This document shows, piece after piece, positions 16,768-26,198 of a stretch of 28,524 bases of DNA (position 1 is its first letter; each line of letters starts with the position of its first letter). The stretch is taken from the IMG/VR virus record IMGVR_UViG_3300013004_000147, positions 1 through 28,524 of that record. One strand, 5' to 3'. Source of the DNA: a virus. A model generated the notes under the pieces. It was not told the DNA's origin. It worked only from the letters and a program-made list of their open reading frames with translations, and made no database searches. Both the position numbers and the translations under genes were made by a program.

Positions 16768-16774
16768 ATAAATA
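16768..16774 (-). promoter_or_regulatory. TATTTAT box before the 301-residue gene
   Basis: The box is 22 bases before the ATG. Its context AACTATTTAT(A/G)AAAAA is nearly the same as that before the 1862-residue gene, so these two form a long-leader subclass, unlike the five boxes at 5-7 bases. Confidence 0.55.
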
Positions 16775-16775
16775 G

Positions 16776-17951
16776 TTATGTTGATACTTTTTCAACATTA
16801 AAATATTTGTATCCGTATTTTTCTAAATCACCAACATTATCAACTTCACCCAATCTCATTATGTTCTCCAATGCAGTATACTTACCTCTTTCAATAAACA
16901 CATTCGTTATGATTTCAGGTTCGTCAATAACATTTAATAATGCTTCATTCTTTGTTAAAGCACTTAAAACTAAATCACCCTGTTCTAAACCATACGAATC
17001 AACTACATAAATTGTATAGTCCTCGTAATCAAAGTAGTTTATACCGTTAATAGTGTATGCCGAATATGTTCCTGTGGGGTCAATCCCCCAATATGTTCCA
17101 ATCGCACCTGTTGTTCCCGTTACTTGTATACCCAACTTATATTTTCCGCCGGCCAAGTTTATTTTTGGCCCGTATTGTGACAGATCATTAAGAGTTGATT
17201 CAGTATAACCTGTTATTATAAATGGAACGGAAGTGTAATTGTAAGAGTAGTAATCATTTATATCGGTATTTGAATCTCCAGTGAATATGTAATCATAACT
17301 TATTGGTGTTGCAGACCAATTACCACCCGCGGGATAAAATGTTATATTACCTTGTGGGTTCGTTACTGTGACGTTTGAGTATGGTGTTGTTACGGGTTTC
17401 TCAACTTTAGATATACCCCAAGGCGAATTAGCGGTTAGAGTAATCGTATAGTTATTTGATGATGTCGGATAAATATGAGTTAAAGGTGTGATACCAACAA
17501 CTAATTGTTGTGGGGATCCGTCACCCCAATCCAAACTGTAAGTACATAATTGTAGGAACTTAATTAACTCTAAATCGGATGTATTGTAAAATGTGAAGGT
17601 GTACGGATTGAGAGTGTTTGCAGTAACAATAAAATTGTTTAACACATCCGCCTGAATAATTAAACCGTCAGTCGGAGTGTAATAACCTAAATCAACCGCA
17701 GACTCGGTCAACATTATATTAACTGTTAGACCAGTTAAAAATGATGTCCCACCCGTATTACCCGATAAAAGAAAATCCATCGGTAGATAAACACCTGTTG
17801 TTCCTGTTGTGGTTGCACTTATTGTTGTTGCCGTCAAACAGCAAGGATCAATAATTGTAGTGATGTCTGTTTCACCTGTGTATGGAACAAACACAAGATC
17901 ACTTTTGATATTCTCAGGTGAGATAATAAACTTATATTCCTGTAATTCCAT
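16776..17951 (-). CDS. Virion protein with PKD domain
   Basis: A 391-residue protein, last in the unit that starts with the 1862-residue gene. Residues 105-190 look like a PKD (Ig-like) domain, with the typical 'Y-S-L-D-WGDGSP' turn at 138-147, then 'HIYPTSSNNYTITLTA'. PKD domains occur in surface adhesins and virion proteins and mediate binding. A Thr-rich stretch at 38-53 may be a linker. The C-terminus ends in a charged segment ('LEKYGYKYFNVEKVST'). The start overlaps the upstream stop (TAATG). No enzyme motif is seen. Fibre or baseplate-associated role inferred. Confidence 0.6.
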   Translation of the reverse strand: MELQEYKFIISPENIKSDLVFVPYTGETDITTIIDPCCLTATTISATTTGTTGVYLPMDFLLSGNTGGTSFLTGLTVNIMLTESAVDLGYYTPTDGLIIQADVLNNFIVTANTLNPYTFTFYNTSDLELIKFLQLCTYSLDWGDGSPQQLVVGITPLTHIYPTSSNNYTITLTANSPWGISKVEKPVTTPYSNVTVTNPQGNITFYPAGGNWSATPISYDYIFTGDSNTDINDYYSYNYTSVPFIITGYTESTLNDLSQYGPKINLAGGKYKLGIQVTGTTGAIGTYWGIDPTGTYSAYTINGINYFDYEDYTIYVVDSYGLEQGDLVLSALTKNEALLNVIDEPEIITNVFIERGKYTALENIMRLGEVDNVGDLEKYGYKYFNVEKVST

Positions 17952-18754
17952 TATGGGTTAACATATTCATACCATTTTATCGGTGTTACGGAATCACCAA
18001 CTCGTAAATTGGTTGATGTTGAGAACACTTCGTAAGTTTTGTTGTTATAATTCAAATCCACTCTATAATAGAAATATGTTGAGTTATCAAAAGTAAATTT
18101 GTTTGGGATGATTAAATTTTGTCGGGTATTAGTCATTCTCTTGAATACCCCAGTTCTAGCATCAAAGAAACTTGCGGTCATAAAAAATGTATCAATATTA
18201 ATTACATCACGACTTCTTAACCAATAAATAAAGAATCCTTCCTTGTCACCAATATAATCTAAAACCATTTTTGGTTTTTTAATTTCCACTGAAGGGACTA
18301 ATGGTGACAGAACAACTGTATCAGTTCTACCTTGTTGTACCGGTAAAATAATTGATAAATAAAGTTGTTGGGTCTTTTCATTATCACTATCAAAAAGGTC
18401 TAATTTGAAGAATGACTTTGTGAATGGTTTACTGTAATAATAAATTTGTTCTGTAGTAAACCCAAGATTTAAATATGATAAATTCCAAGACCCTACTGTT
18501 GTTGCGGTTATCGGTTGTGAGTTATCATAAAAATAAAACTCATAATCAATTGAGGTATCAAAATTAGAAAATACATTGTGACTAAATCTTGAAATCTCAA
18601 AATCGGTCGCAGTCCCAATTACTTGTTTTAATATGGATGTTTCGTATTCACTGATTGCTTCGTCCCTTCCAGTGAAATCCCATTGCATATTAATTGGAAT
18701 ATTAATAGATTGGTCTAAATCTGTTTTTAGTATTTTTACTTTATTCGCATTCAT
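17951..18754 (-). CDS. Virion structural protein, unknown family
   Basis: A 267-residue protein of mixed composition with many aromatic residues and no Cys-rich or linker features. The start lies inside the end of the upstream 597-residue gene with a 14-base overlap, and the stop overlaps the next start as TAATG, so its expression is coupled on both sides. The segment 'GRDEAISEYETSILKQVIG' looks helical; the rest appears beta-rich. No recognised domain. Baseplate role inferred from the gene block. Confidence 0.5.
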   Translation of the reverse strand: MNANKVKILKTDLDQSINIPINMQWDFTGRDEAISEYETSILKQVIGTATDFEISRFSHNVFSNFDTSIDYEFYFYDNSQPITATTVGSWNLSYLNLGFTTEQIYYYSKPFTKSFFKLDLFDSDNEKTQQLYLSIILPVQQGRTDTVVLSPLVPSVEIKKPKMVLDYIGDKEGFFIYWLRSRDVINIDTFFMTASFFDARTGVFKRMTNTRQNLIIPNKFTFDNSTYFYYRVDLNYNNKTYEVFSTSTNLRVGDSVTPIKWYEYVNP

Positions 18755-20534
18755 CTACTAATGGGTCTTCAATTGTGATTATGTTCTGAGGAACTTTACC
18801 TATTTGTGCGTAATCACTTGGTATGTTATAATTTTCAGGTGTAATTCTAAATATGGTGTTCACATATGGGTAGTGAGCCCCATTCATAAATGGGAAATCA
18901 ACACCAACACCTTCGTTGTCTATAAAACCATATGGATATAAATCTCTCCATCTAAACAAAGCATTGGTTGTGGAATAATACGCATAAGGTGGTATTCCCA
19001 CAACTTTACTTGAACTGCCTTCTTCAATATAATCAGAGAACGCACCTATCTGTATTGCGTTATGTGGTTGATAAAAATACCCAACCTGATTTGTACTATT
19101 CAACCCGTTATCAACGATGGTAAACCAATTTTGATTAAACTTTATTTTATGTTGATAGGTAGAAATTACTCTCTCTAATTGTTCAAAGTTATTCCATTCA
19201 CAAAAATCCCCATCAATAGTATCTCCCGATTGTAATAATTTATTAAAGAAGAATGGACCAGATCCAACTAAAGATGTGTATTGTGTTTGGGGTATATTTG
19301 TATTTGAATTGGGGTTACTTTGATCCCACCAAGTTTGTGGTTTTTTGTTTTGTAAAAATGTGTTGAACTCCCAACCTTGTTTCATATTTCTTGTCCAACC
19401 AAAATACCCTCTCCAAATTGTGGTAAAAAATAATTCAGTTAGTGGTCTATTTTGATTATCAATCAAACCGTTGATGTTTATATCACAATTAAACGATAAA
19501 TTATAAGATCTACTACCTTCTTTAATTGAAGTTCTCTGTTTTTCATTTGGTGTTAGAACTTTAATCTCACATTTCTTTTTATCACCATATATGTTTCTCT
19601 CAAAACCAGCGTTAACTAAAACCGCACAATCAGGGTTAGTAATGATTTTGTGTTTACGAATATAATATTGACTAATAGTGTCCGCAGAATTAGCGGCATT
19701 AATGACTCTTCTAAAAGTTCCTTGAGTGTTCGTTTGGAATGTGGTACCAGTATATCCAACGTTTCTAATATTAAAAATATATTCATTTGATCCTGATGCT
19801 CCATCACCCAAACTAGTTACTTGGAACATATTATTTCCATTATAATTAATAGACAAATAAACATACTCACCAACAGACAGTCCGTGTTTCATTGGTGATT
19901 TGAATACTATGTTATTACCCAATAAATTAGATCCTACAACAACATAAAATGGTATTCCGTTTGATGCGACCCAAGACCAATTTAGATTAGTATCTGGTTC
20001 AACCGTAAATAAAGTTTTAGTAAAGTCATTGGCGAAGGCATAACTCATATAATGAGACCAATTATAAGTTGTTGCACTTACACTTTTAAAGTCAATGTGG
20101 TTATTTGGTGGTTGAGTGTAACCCACAACACCGTTATCCGTTCTGATAAAATCAAATTCAGGATATTGTGGTAAACCTTCCCACGGCACGCTTTGGTCTG
20201 TTGCAAATGGGGGTTGGTTACCTTGATAGTAATAGTTTTGAGCATTACCCACCGCATTGGTATAATATAAATTATCTCTAAATGGAACGTAAGTGGTTTC
20301 ACCCGAAATAGCATTTTCAAATAATATTGTGAATTTTGTTACGGGTCTAAAAATAGTTGATGTTTGTCTTTCTTCTTCAAACACATTTACCAAATTTAAA
20401 TCAACACTTCTGTCGTATTCAACTAAATCTTTACTTGTTTGACTGAACGGTATGTTAATAAACTGATCTGTTCTTGGTGCGGATTTATACCTCTGCGTTG
20501 ATAATATTATTCTTTCTGTTGGATCTACGGTCAT
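18741..20534 (-). CDS. Baseplate structural protein, in the gp8 position
   Basis: A 597-residue protein coupled to the 1862-residue gene by TAATG. It is rich in Asn, Tyr and Phe with no catalytic motif. In T4-like phages gp8 follows gp7 in the wedge cluster, and this gene holds the matching place, but it is much longer than T4 gp8 and I see no diagnostic residues. Homology is therefore not claimed. Structural role is inferred from the operon. Confidence 0.5.
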   Translation of the reverse strand: MTVDPTERIILSTQRYKSAPRTDQFINIPFSQTSKDLVEYDRSVDLNLVNVFEEERQTSTIFRPVTKFTILFENAISGETTYVPFRDNLYYTNAVGNAQNYYYQGNQPPFATDQSVPWEGLPQYPEFDFIRTDNGVVGYTQPPNNHIDFKSVSATTYNWSHYMSYAFANDFTKTLFTVEPDTNLNWSWVASNGIPFYVVVGSNLLGNNIVFKSPMKHGLSVGEYVYLSINYNGNNMFQVTSLGDGASGSNEYIFNIRNVGYTGTTFQTNTQGTFRRVINAANSADTISQYYIRKHKIITNPDCAVLVNAGFERNIYGDKKKCEIKVLTPNEKQRTSIKEGSRSYNLSFNCDININGLIDNQNRPLTELFFTTIWRGYFGWTRNMKQGWEFNTFLQNKKPQTWWDQSNPNSNTNIPQTQYTSLVGSGPFFFNKLLQSGDTIDGDFCEWNNFEQLERVISTYQHKIKFNQNWFTIVDNGLNSTNQVGYFYQPHNAIQIGAFSDYIEEGSSSKVVGIPPYAYYSTTNALFRWRDLYPYGFIDNEGVGVDFPFMNGAHYPYVNTIFRITPENYNIPSDYAQIGKVPQNIITIEDPLVDECE

Positions 20535-23500
20535 TATTCTTCAGTTGTTGCTACGTAAAGTTTATAGAACCTGTCTACCGCTGTTTTACCATTATTCAAA
20601 CCAAAATAGAAGTGGTAAGGTGCTCCAACCACAACCGCTTGTGAATTAGATCCGGTAGGTTGTCCTTGTATAATGGTACTAATTGGTGGTTGTGGTGCCG
20701 GACCATTTGTTGATCCTGTGTAATTAGCAATGTAACCTAATTTAGTTGTTTGAGTTATGTATTTTTCCTGAAGAGTATCAAAGTCAAGATCTTGGTATTT
20801 TTTACTAAAGAATCCACCACCATAAACTGTATCAGTAACCCAGTTGTTATCTTCAGTTCCAAAGATATTCATAGTAGGGTCACTTTTCTTTAAAGACCAT
20901 TTGTAATGTGGAACAACTTGTGATTTAGAATAACCGAATTTTTGTTGAATTAGTGGTGAAGTACTATAGGTTTCAATTCCCGGTGATTCTATTTTTCTAT
21001 AGTTTAAGTTTTGTTCTGGTGTTTGGAAAAACACACCAAACACAGGTTTAATGTCCGCACCTGATGGGTAAGAAGCGGGATAATAGTTATCACCAAAGAA
21101 AATATAATCATTACTTGGTACGTTCTCAGTAATGAAAGGTAATACTTTCCACTCTGAATTAATTGATAACATTTGAGCCCAATCACCATCAATTCTATAA
21201 CCACCTCTTGTACTGTTAAAGAACTGAATAATACCTTTACCCTCACTTGAGTCCCCACCAGTACTAACAGGTATCATTCTTTGTCTAACACCCTCATTTA
21301 ATACTCTTGATAAGAACCCTAATTGGATGAGGTCAGAATTATCTTGGTATGATGTCGCTTTTAATTGGTCAGCATAATAAGATCCGAACCCATCAATACC
21401 ATTACAACAAATCTCATTAATGAAACTGTCTCTTGGGCCTAAATCAACAACCGTTATTGGGAATTGGATTTGTTTTTTATTATATCCAAAACCAGGGAAT
21501 GATGATAATGATCCGATTGCGTTTTCCGTTGGTGAATTTTTACCAATAAAATCCGAACCATTCCACGGCGAAGATCTATAATAGAAACTATTTGATAGGT
21601 CGTTGAATACAATAACGTTATCACAATAAGTGTAGTTAGGTTCAAGGTTCGCACCAAATGTGGTTCTCTTGTTAAAGGAGAACATATATAATGAACCGTT
21701 TAACCAATTGTTTTGGAACACTTGAGAGAATATTCCTCTACAAGCAGCAAAGTTCATAGTAAATCTAACTTTCCACTCCAAGAATAATCTTGCATCATCG
21801 GGGTATTGTACTAAATATGTTTTATTCAACAAACAATAACAACCATTAACCATTCTGTTTGCCGGTATAGAACATTGATCAGGTGGGATAACCCCAACAT
21901 TACTTCCTGAACCACTGTAACACTCTAAAGGTACCATACCTTCACAACTCAATGTACTGGTTAGTCCTGAAATAAATGGATCTTCATCTTGTTGGTCTCC
22001 TGTTGGTAAATCTAAACCAGCACTTATTGTTGGTTCAGTGGCAACACCAGTTGCATTATAAGCGGTAAAATTATTATTTTGGTGTAACGCATAACCCGTA
22101 TTATTCTGAACTCCGTTCTCAACTTTGGTTGATGTTGGTAGTCTATCACTCCTCATAACAATGTTTGTACTTTGGAATGTGACGGGGGTAAGTCCGAATC
22201 GGTAATAAGCCGGTGAATATAATACTGAAATATTACCGCCAACATTAGTGTTGTTAAACCAACCATCTTGGGTGTTATAATATTGTTTCTTCTGACAATC
22301 TTGATCACATCCTTGTGTTGAAGAATTAGTATCTATTGTTTTTGTGAAATTTATATTGGAGTTCCAAGCCAAGAATGATCCACCACCAACGTATTGTGTA
22401 GGTGCAGTTTGGGCTCTTGGTATTGTATAGTTAGAGTTTGATAAAACTTCATATAAATTACTACCTACGGTTAATTGTGATGTGTTTTGCCAAGTAGGGA
22501 AAACAGGTGTGTAAGAACCGATACCAGCAACATTAGTATCATCAGTACATAAATAAAAATATGGTAAGTTAGACGTAAATGCTGTGAATTTTGTTGTGTC
22601 GGGCGTAAACGCAAATGAGGGGAAATACAAATTAGATACGTTATTAGTTGTACTGACGTGACTAACCGGTTTATTACCTGAGGTAAATGAGTTATAACCT
22701 TGTATTGGTATGTTCAAGTAATATGAACCTTCAACCTCAACAGATCCAAAAGATGTAAAACCAAATATTTTAGATAAATCATATTTAATCGTCTGTTTTG
22801 GTGTAAATGGATCAACACCTCTAACAAAGATACAAACCTCATATCCTTGCCATCCTTCCATTAATGTTACAACATTATTAATTGTCCAAGAACTAAATGT
22901 AGGTTGAGGCGGAAGATATACCGGACAATCTGGTGTTTGGATTTCTATATCGTGTCTCAAATAATTGTTAGGATAATAACCGGTAGTTAACTGATCAATA
23001 TCAATAAATTGATTAATGGTAAGCCCTGTAACTAATTGAAAATACTCAATATCAGTTGCAAACTGTAAGTAAGATGCTTCAACATTTGTATTACCAACAA
23101 CTGGTTGTTGACTAACTTGTGGTAAATTAAGAACTATGTTTGCCGGTAAATTAACTTGTTGGTTAGTAGGGTCAGCGTACTGTATTAAAGTAGGTATTGA
23201 GTTACCTGTTAATGTTGTACCTGTAATTGAATTAGTTCCAAATTGGTTAAGTGTTGCCCCCGTTAAGTTAACTAATCTGTTTGATGATTGGGTATCCGTA
23301 AAATTAGGGTCTTGGAATGAACAAACATTACCAATACCGATTTGGTCTATTGCTCCAGGACTCATTAATACAACAACAACTTGGTCTGTAAATGATTGTG
23401 ACCCCAAACTTGGGTTAACTGTTGTTTTTACTTGATTGACACCACTAAAGTACTTGTCTCTTGTGTTGAAGTCATTTAATTGTTGTGGGAATGTTTTTGA

Positions 23501-26122
23501 TTTGGGATAAGCGAAGAATCGTCTGTCAGGTGGCCCTAACGGTTGTTTATCTGTTGCCCATAAAAATGGTTGTGGTGCGTGTAACAAATATTTTTCATTA
23601 TCATATAATCTATTTGGGTTATTTGAGGATTCAACATCATATCCTGAAATTACTCTCGCTAAATCTAAAGAAGCCTGAACAGCCAAATCTTGATTAATAT
23701 CATCATCACCAATATTAGCGGCTAATGTTTTAAATGGCCCAGTATTACCACATTGATATGGATAGAAATTAGGATCATCAGCCGGACCCGATAAATTTGG
23801 GTGATCTATTACATAAGACCCCGCAGAGTTAACAGGTGCAATTATACTTAACGATGGTATTAGAGTATAATCATAAAAACTACTTGACCCCCCTTGAGCA
23901 GCGGCATCTATCTGATCATTAACACTATTAATGTCAAAATTATCGTCTTGTTCCGCATTTCCACAATCACAATCACAACTTGTACAATCAGGGTACGCAA
24001 TCATAGGTAATGAAATTCTTGGGAAACCTTTCACCTTTATCGCCGCGGCAACGGCAAATACACCAAACGCAATTGCCAAAGCCAATTTAAATGCTGCGGC
24101 CGCAATTAAGAAAATTCCCGCAAAAATTAATCGTATACCCTCAAGTATAAATCCAACATTCACAGTTACCCCAACACCTAATTGAATAACTCCAGCTGCG
24201 GAATTAAATAATTGTATACCATTTTGTATCGTATTAAACAACGCAACTGCTGCATCGTAAGTTAGGTAAATACTCAAGGCTATTAACACATATTTGAGTA
24301 CTGGCCATATGAATGAGATGAAGTGAGCAACAAATAATAAAACTAAAATTGGGAATGTTAGTATATTAATTAGTATGTTGAATACAAAAAATATTGGATC
24401 AAAGTTTCTAATTATATCATTTACCGGAAAAGTATTAACTGTTGATTTACAAGATCTATTATCAATCTCTTTAATACCTAAATGCCTTGCTCTACCGATC
24501 CCATTCTTATATCTATCCAAGAACATTGCTGTGGTATATACCTTGTTGTAGTTAAACTCATAGAATGTGTCCTCACAATCAATTGCCTCTTGTGGGTTAA
24601 CGTAGTCGTCCCAATCTAAACTAAAAGCATATGATTTCAATAGTTCAAATAATGTTTCAGGATATACCGTAAATGAAAAATCCTGACTTACGTTAGGGTT
24701 GATTGGTGTTCCTATTATTTGAATTGTATCACCAAGATTAAACGGTATTGAATTTTGTGATCCAATATATAAAACTCCGTTTATGTATATGTTATATGAT
24801 GAACTGTTAGGTGCATCATCAAATGAAATACCGGCATCAAATCCAAATGATTGTATTTCCGTCACTCCCGATGTGGAACCTGCTTGGATTTGATATGTGT
24901 ATGATTGTGTTGACTGATCAAATGGGTCATTAGCGGAATTAGACCACCCGTACTCTTTAACGTTTGGAACTAAAAAGTTTGCTCTTTGGAAACTGTTCTG
25001 TAACCCTTCTTGGTTTTGCCATTTTATTTTGAATCGGTATTTACCTTTTGTTGGTATTCCTTTACTTGGGTCGTCAGATAATACTTGTTCCCCAAATTCG
25101 TTAGTATAAACATAATCCAAGTTCATTGGTACATTAAGAACATATGCTCCGTCAGGATCAATCACTTTACCTTCTTGTTCAACTTGATAGACCTCTAAAA
25201 TTGGTAATCCTTGATCGTCAGAATTAATTGTTTGTCTTATTGCTTGTATCTCACCAGGGCCAGCAACTAATTCACATAAATTACCCGTATTGTTTTTTGG
25301 TTTACAATTGGTTTTTAATGCGTCATCATCAGTTGTCGATATAATTGACCCCATAAAGATGGAGGTTGGTTGGATGTTAATATTCGCTTGTTTGGTTAAA
25401 TCAAAATCTACTCGTGTAATACCAACTTGACATAAGTCTTGGTCACCCCAAAATGGTGCAACATCCACGTCAAATACCAAATTTTTAATCTGTGGTAGTT
25501 CTCTTAAGTTTGTTGAGGTTCTAAATGTTGATCCATTAACTTGTGTTTCCGTTGCCAACCCTTGTTGTATCAAATCTTGTGGTGATAAAGAGAAACAACC
25601 AATGTCAGATAAATCAACGTCCATTACAATTGTTTGAGTTCCAGTGGGAACACCGAATATCATAAAGTCACCACTATCATTAGTTGTTACGGTGAATCTG
25701 TAATACTTGTCGTAAACCTCAATATATGATTCGTCCATCAAAACATCACCAACATTTGGGAATGTCCCTGTTGATTTATGCCCTTTATAAGATGGTAATT
25801 TTGGTAATAAATTATATCTATAACCTTCCTCATTGGTATCAGTTATGGTTTTGAAGGGGTATAGCTCAGAGATCACTGGGTCAAACTCATCCGCATCATC
25901 CAATGGGATAAAAACGGAAACCTTTGCGTTTGGCAAACCAAACCCATTATTAACAAAAACACGACCAACTACAACACCGTAATCGGCACACATTCTTGTA
26001 TATAAATCGTTTGCGAGAATCTTTAAAGATAGTACTTCCAAAGATTCCCAATCTTGTTCTAAATTGACGTTAATATATTTGTCAACACCGACTTCGGTTC
26101 TTATTCTATATGATTTGGGCAT
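20534..26122 (-). CDS. Giant baseplate/tail protein with hydrophobic core segment
   Basis: An 1862-residue protein, the largest here, following gp25 and gp6 where T4-like phages encode the wedge protein gp7. Residues about 50-175 look like a beta-sandwich of the carboxypeptidase-regulatory type ('GRVFVNNGFGLPNAKVSVFIPL', then 'TNDSGDFMIFGVPTG'). A long beta-rich region follows. Residues about 577-695 are strongly hydrophobic, with four or five segments that could span a membrane. Directly after them is a Cys cluster (Cys713, 716, 718, 720). The C-terminal 1100 residues are Asn/Tyr/Gln-rich and beta-like. The hydrophobic block is unusual for a baseplate protein and may be buried or act in membrane contact. 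It has its own TATTTAT box and starts a four-gene coupled unit. Confidence 0.65.
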   Translation of the reverse strand: MPKSYRIRTEVGVDKYINVNLEQDWESLEVLSLKILANDLYTRMCADYGVVVGRVFVNNGFGLPNAKVSVFIPLDDADEFDPVISELYPFKTITDTNEEGYRYNLLPKLPSYKGHKSTGTFPNVGDVLMDESYIEVYDKYYRFTVTTNDSGDFMIFGVPTGTQTIVMDVDLSDIGCFSLSPQDLIQQGLATETQVNGSTFRTSTNLRELPQIKNLVFDVDVAPFWGDQDLCQVGITRVDFDLTKQANINIQPTSIFMGSIISTTDDDALKTNCKPKNNTGNLCELVAGPGEIQAIRQTINSDDQGLPILEVYQVEQEGKVIDPDGAYVLNVPMNLDYVYTNEFGEQVLSDDPSKGIPTKGKYRFKIKWQNQEGLQNSFQRANFLVPNVKEYGWSNSANDPFDQSTQSYTYQIQAGSTSGVTEIQSFGFDAGISFDDAPNSSSYNIYINGVLYIGSQNSIPFNLGDTIQIIGTPINPNVSQDFSFTVYPETLFELLKSYAFSLDWDDYVNPQEAIDCEDTFYEFNYNKVYTTAMFLDRYKNGIGRARHLGIKEIDNRSCKSTVNTFPVNDIIRNFDPIFFVFNILINILTFPILVLLFVAHFISFIWPVLKYVLIALSIYLTYDAAVALFNTIQNGIQLFNSAAGVIQLGVGVTVNVGFILEGIRLIFAGIFLIAAAAFKLALAIAFGVFAVAAAIKVKGFPRISLPMIAYPDCTSCDCDCGNAEQDDNFDINSVNDQIDAAAQGGSSSFYDYTLIPSLSIIAPVNSAGSYVIDHPNLSGPADDPNFYPYQCGNTGPFKTLAANIGDDDINQDLAVQASLDLARVISGYDVESSNNPNRLYDNEKYLLHAPQPFLWATDKQPLGPPDRRFFAYPKSKTFPQQLNDFNTRDKYFSGVNQVKTTVNPSLGSQSFTDQVVVVLMSPGAIDQIGIGNVCSFQDPNFTDTQSSNRLVNLTGATLNQFGTNSITGTTLTGNSIPTLIQYADPTNQQVNLPANIVLNLPQVSQQPVVGNTNVEASYLQFATDIEYFQLVTGLTINQFIDIDQLTTGYYPNNYLRHDIEIQTPDCPVYLPPQPTFSSWTINNVVTLMEGWQGYEVCIFVRGVDPFTPKQTIKYDLSKIFGFTSFGSVEVEGSYYLNIPIQGYNSFTSGNKPVSHVSTTNNVSNLYFPSFAFTPDTTKFTAFTSNLPYFYLCTDDTNVAGIGSYTPVFPTWQNTSQLTVGSNLYEVLSNSNYTIPRAQTAPTQYVGGGSFLAWNSNINFTKTIDTNSSTQGCDQDCQKKQYYNTQDGWFNNTNVGGNISVLYSPAYYRFGLTPVTFQSTNIVMRSDRLPTSTKVENGVQNNTGYALHQNNNFTAYNATGVATEPTISAGLDLPTGDQQDEDPFISGLTSTLSCEGMVPLECYSGSGSNVGVIPPDQCSIPANRMVNGCYCLLNKTYLVQYPDDARLFLEWKVRFTMNFAACRGIFSQVFQNNWLNGSLYMFSFNKRTTFGANLEPNYTYCDNVIVFNDLSNSFYYRSSPWNGSDFIGKNSPTENAIGSLSSFPGFGYNKKQIQFPITVVDLGPRDSFINEICCNGIDGFGSYYADQLKATSYQDNSDLIQLGFLSRVLNEGVRQRMIPVSTGGDSSEGKGIIQFFNSTRGGYRIDGDWAQMLSINSEWKVLPFITENVPSNDYIFFGDNYYPASYPSGADIKPVFGVFFQTPEQNLNYRKIESPGIETYSTSPLIQQKFGYSKSQVVPHYKWSLKKSDPTMNIFGTEDNNWVTDTVYGGGFFSKKYQDLDFDTLQEKYITQTTKLGYIANYTGSTNGPAPQPPISTIIQGQPTGSNSQAVVVGAPYHFYFGLNNGKTAVDRFYKLYVATTEE
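24038..24394 (-). other. Hydrophobic multi-segment region inside the 1862-residue protein
   Basis: About 119 residues (577-695) with very few charges: 'FFVFNILINILTFPILVLLF', 'PVLKYVLIALSIYL', then a glycine/valine stretch and two Ala/Ile/Leu/Phe helices. Several stretches of 18-20 residues are long enough to span a bilayer. The flanking parts are polar and soluble-looking. Confidence 0.75.
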
Positions 26123-26140
26123 TAAAGATTTCGTTTTTTC

Positions 26141-26147
26141 ATAAATA
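26141..26147 (-). promoter_or_regulatory. TATTTAT box before the 1862-residue gene
   Basis: The box is 18 bases before the ATG at 26122, in the context AACTATTTATGAAAAA shared with the 301-residue gene. It sits in the larger 76-base gap after gp6, downstream of a tandem AT-rich repeat. Confidence 0.55.
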
Positions 26148-26157
26148 GTTTATTTCC

Positions 26158-26198
26158 TATTTTAGAAAAAATAATCTTATTTTGAGAAAAATAAATCT
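26158..26198 (-). repeat. Imperfect tandem repeat between gp6 and the giant gene
   Basis: Two adjoining copies of 20 and 21 bases (plus strand TATTTTAGAAAAAATAATCT and TATTTTGAGAAAAATAAATC plus T) fill most of the gap right after the gp6 stop. They lie just upstream of the TATTTAT box at 26141 and could be a binding site or an upstream AT-rich promoter element. Confidence 0.5.

Noticed and set aside
23931-24185. Plus-strand open frame of 84 residues opposite the hydrophobic block
   Set aside because: Lies fully within the giant gene, with no box. Its Ala-rich reading follows from the hydrophobic codons on the other strand. A separate holin gene is not supported.
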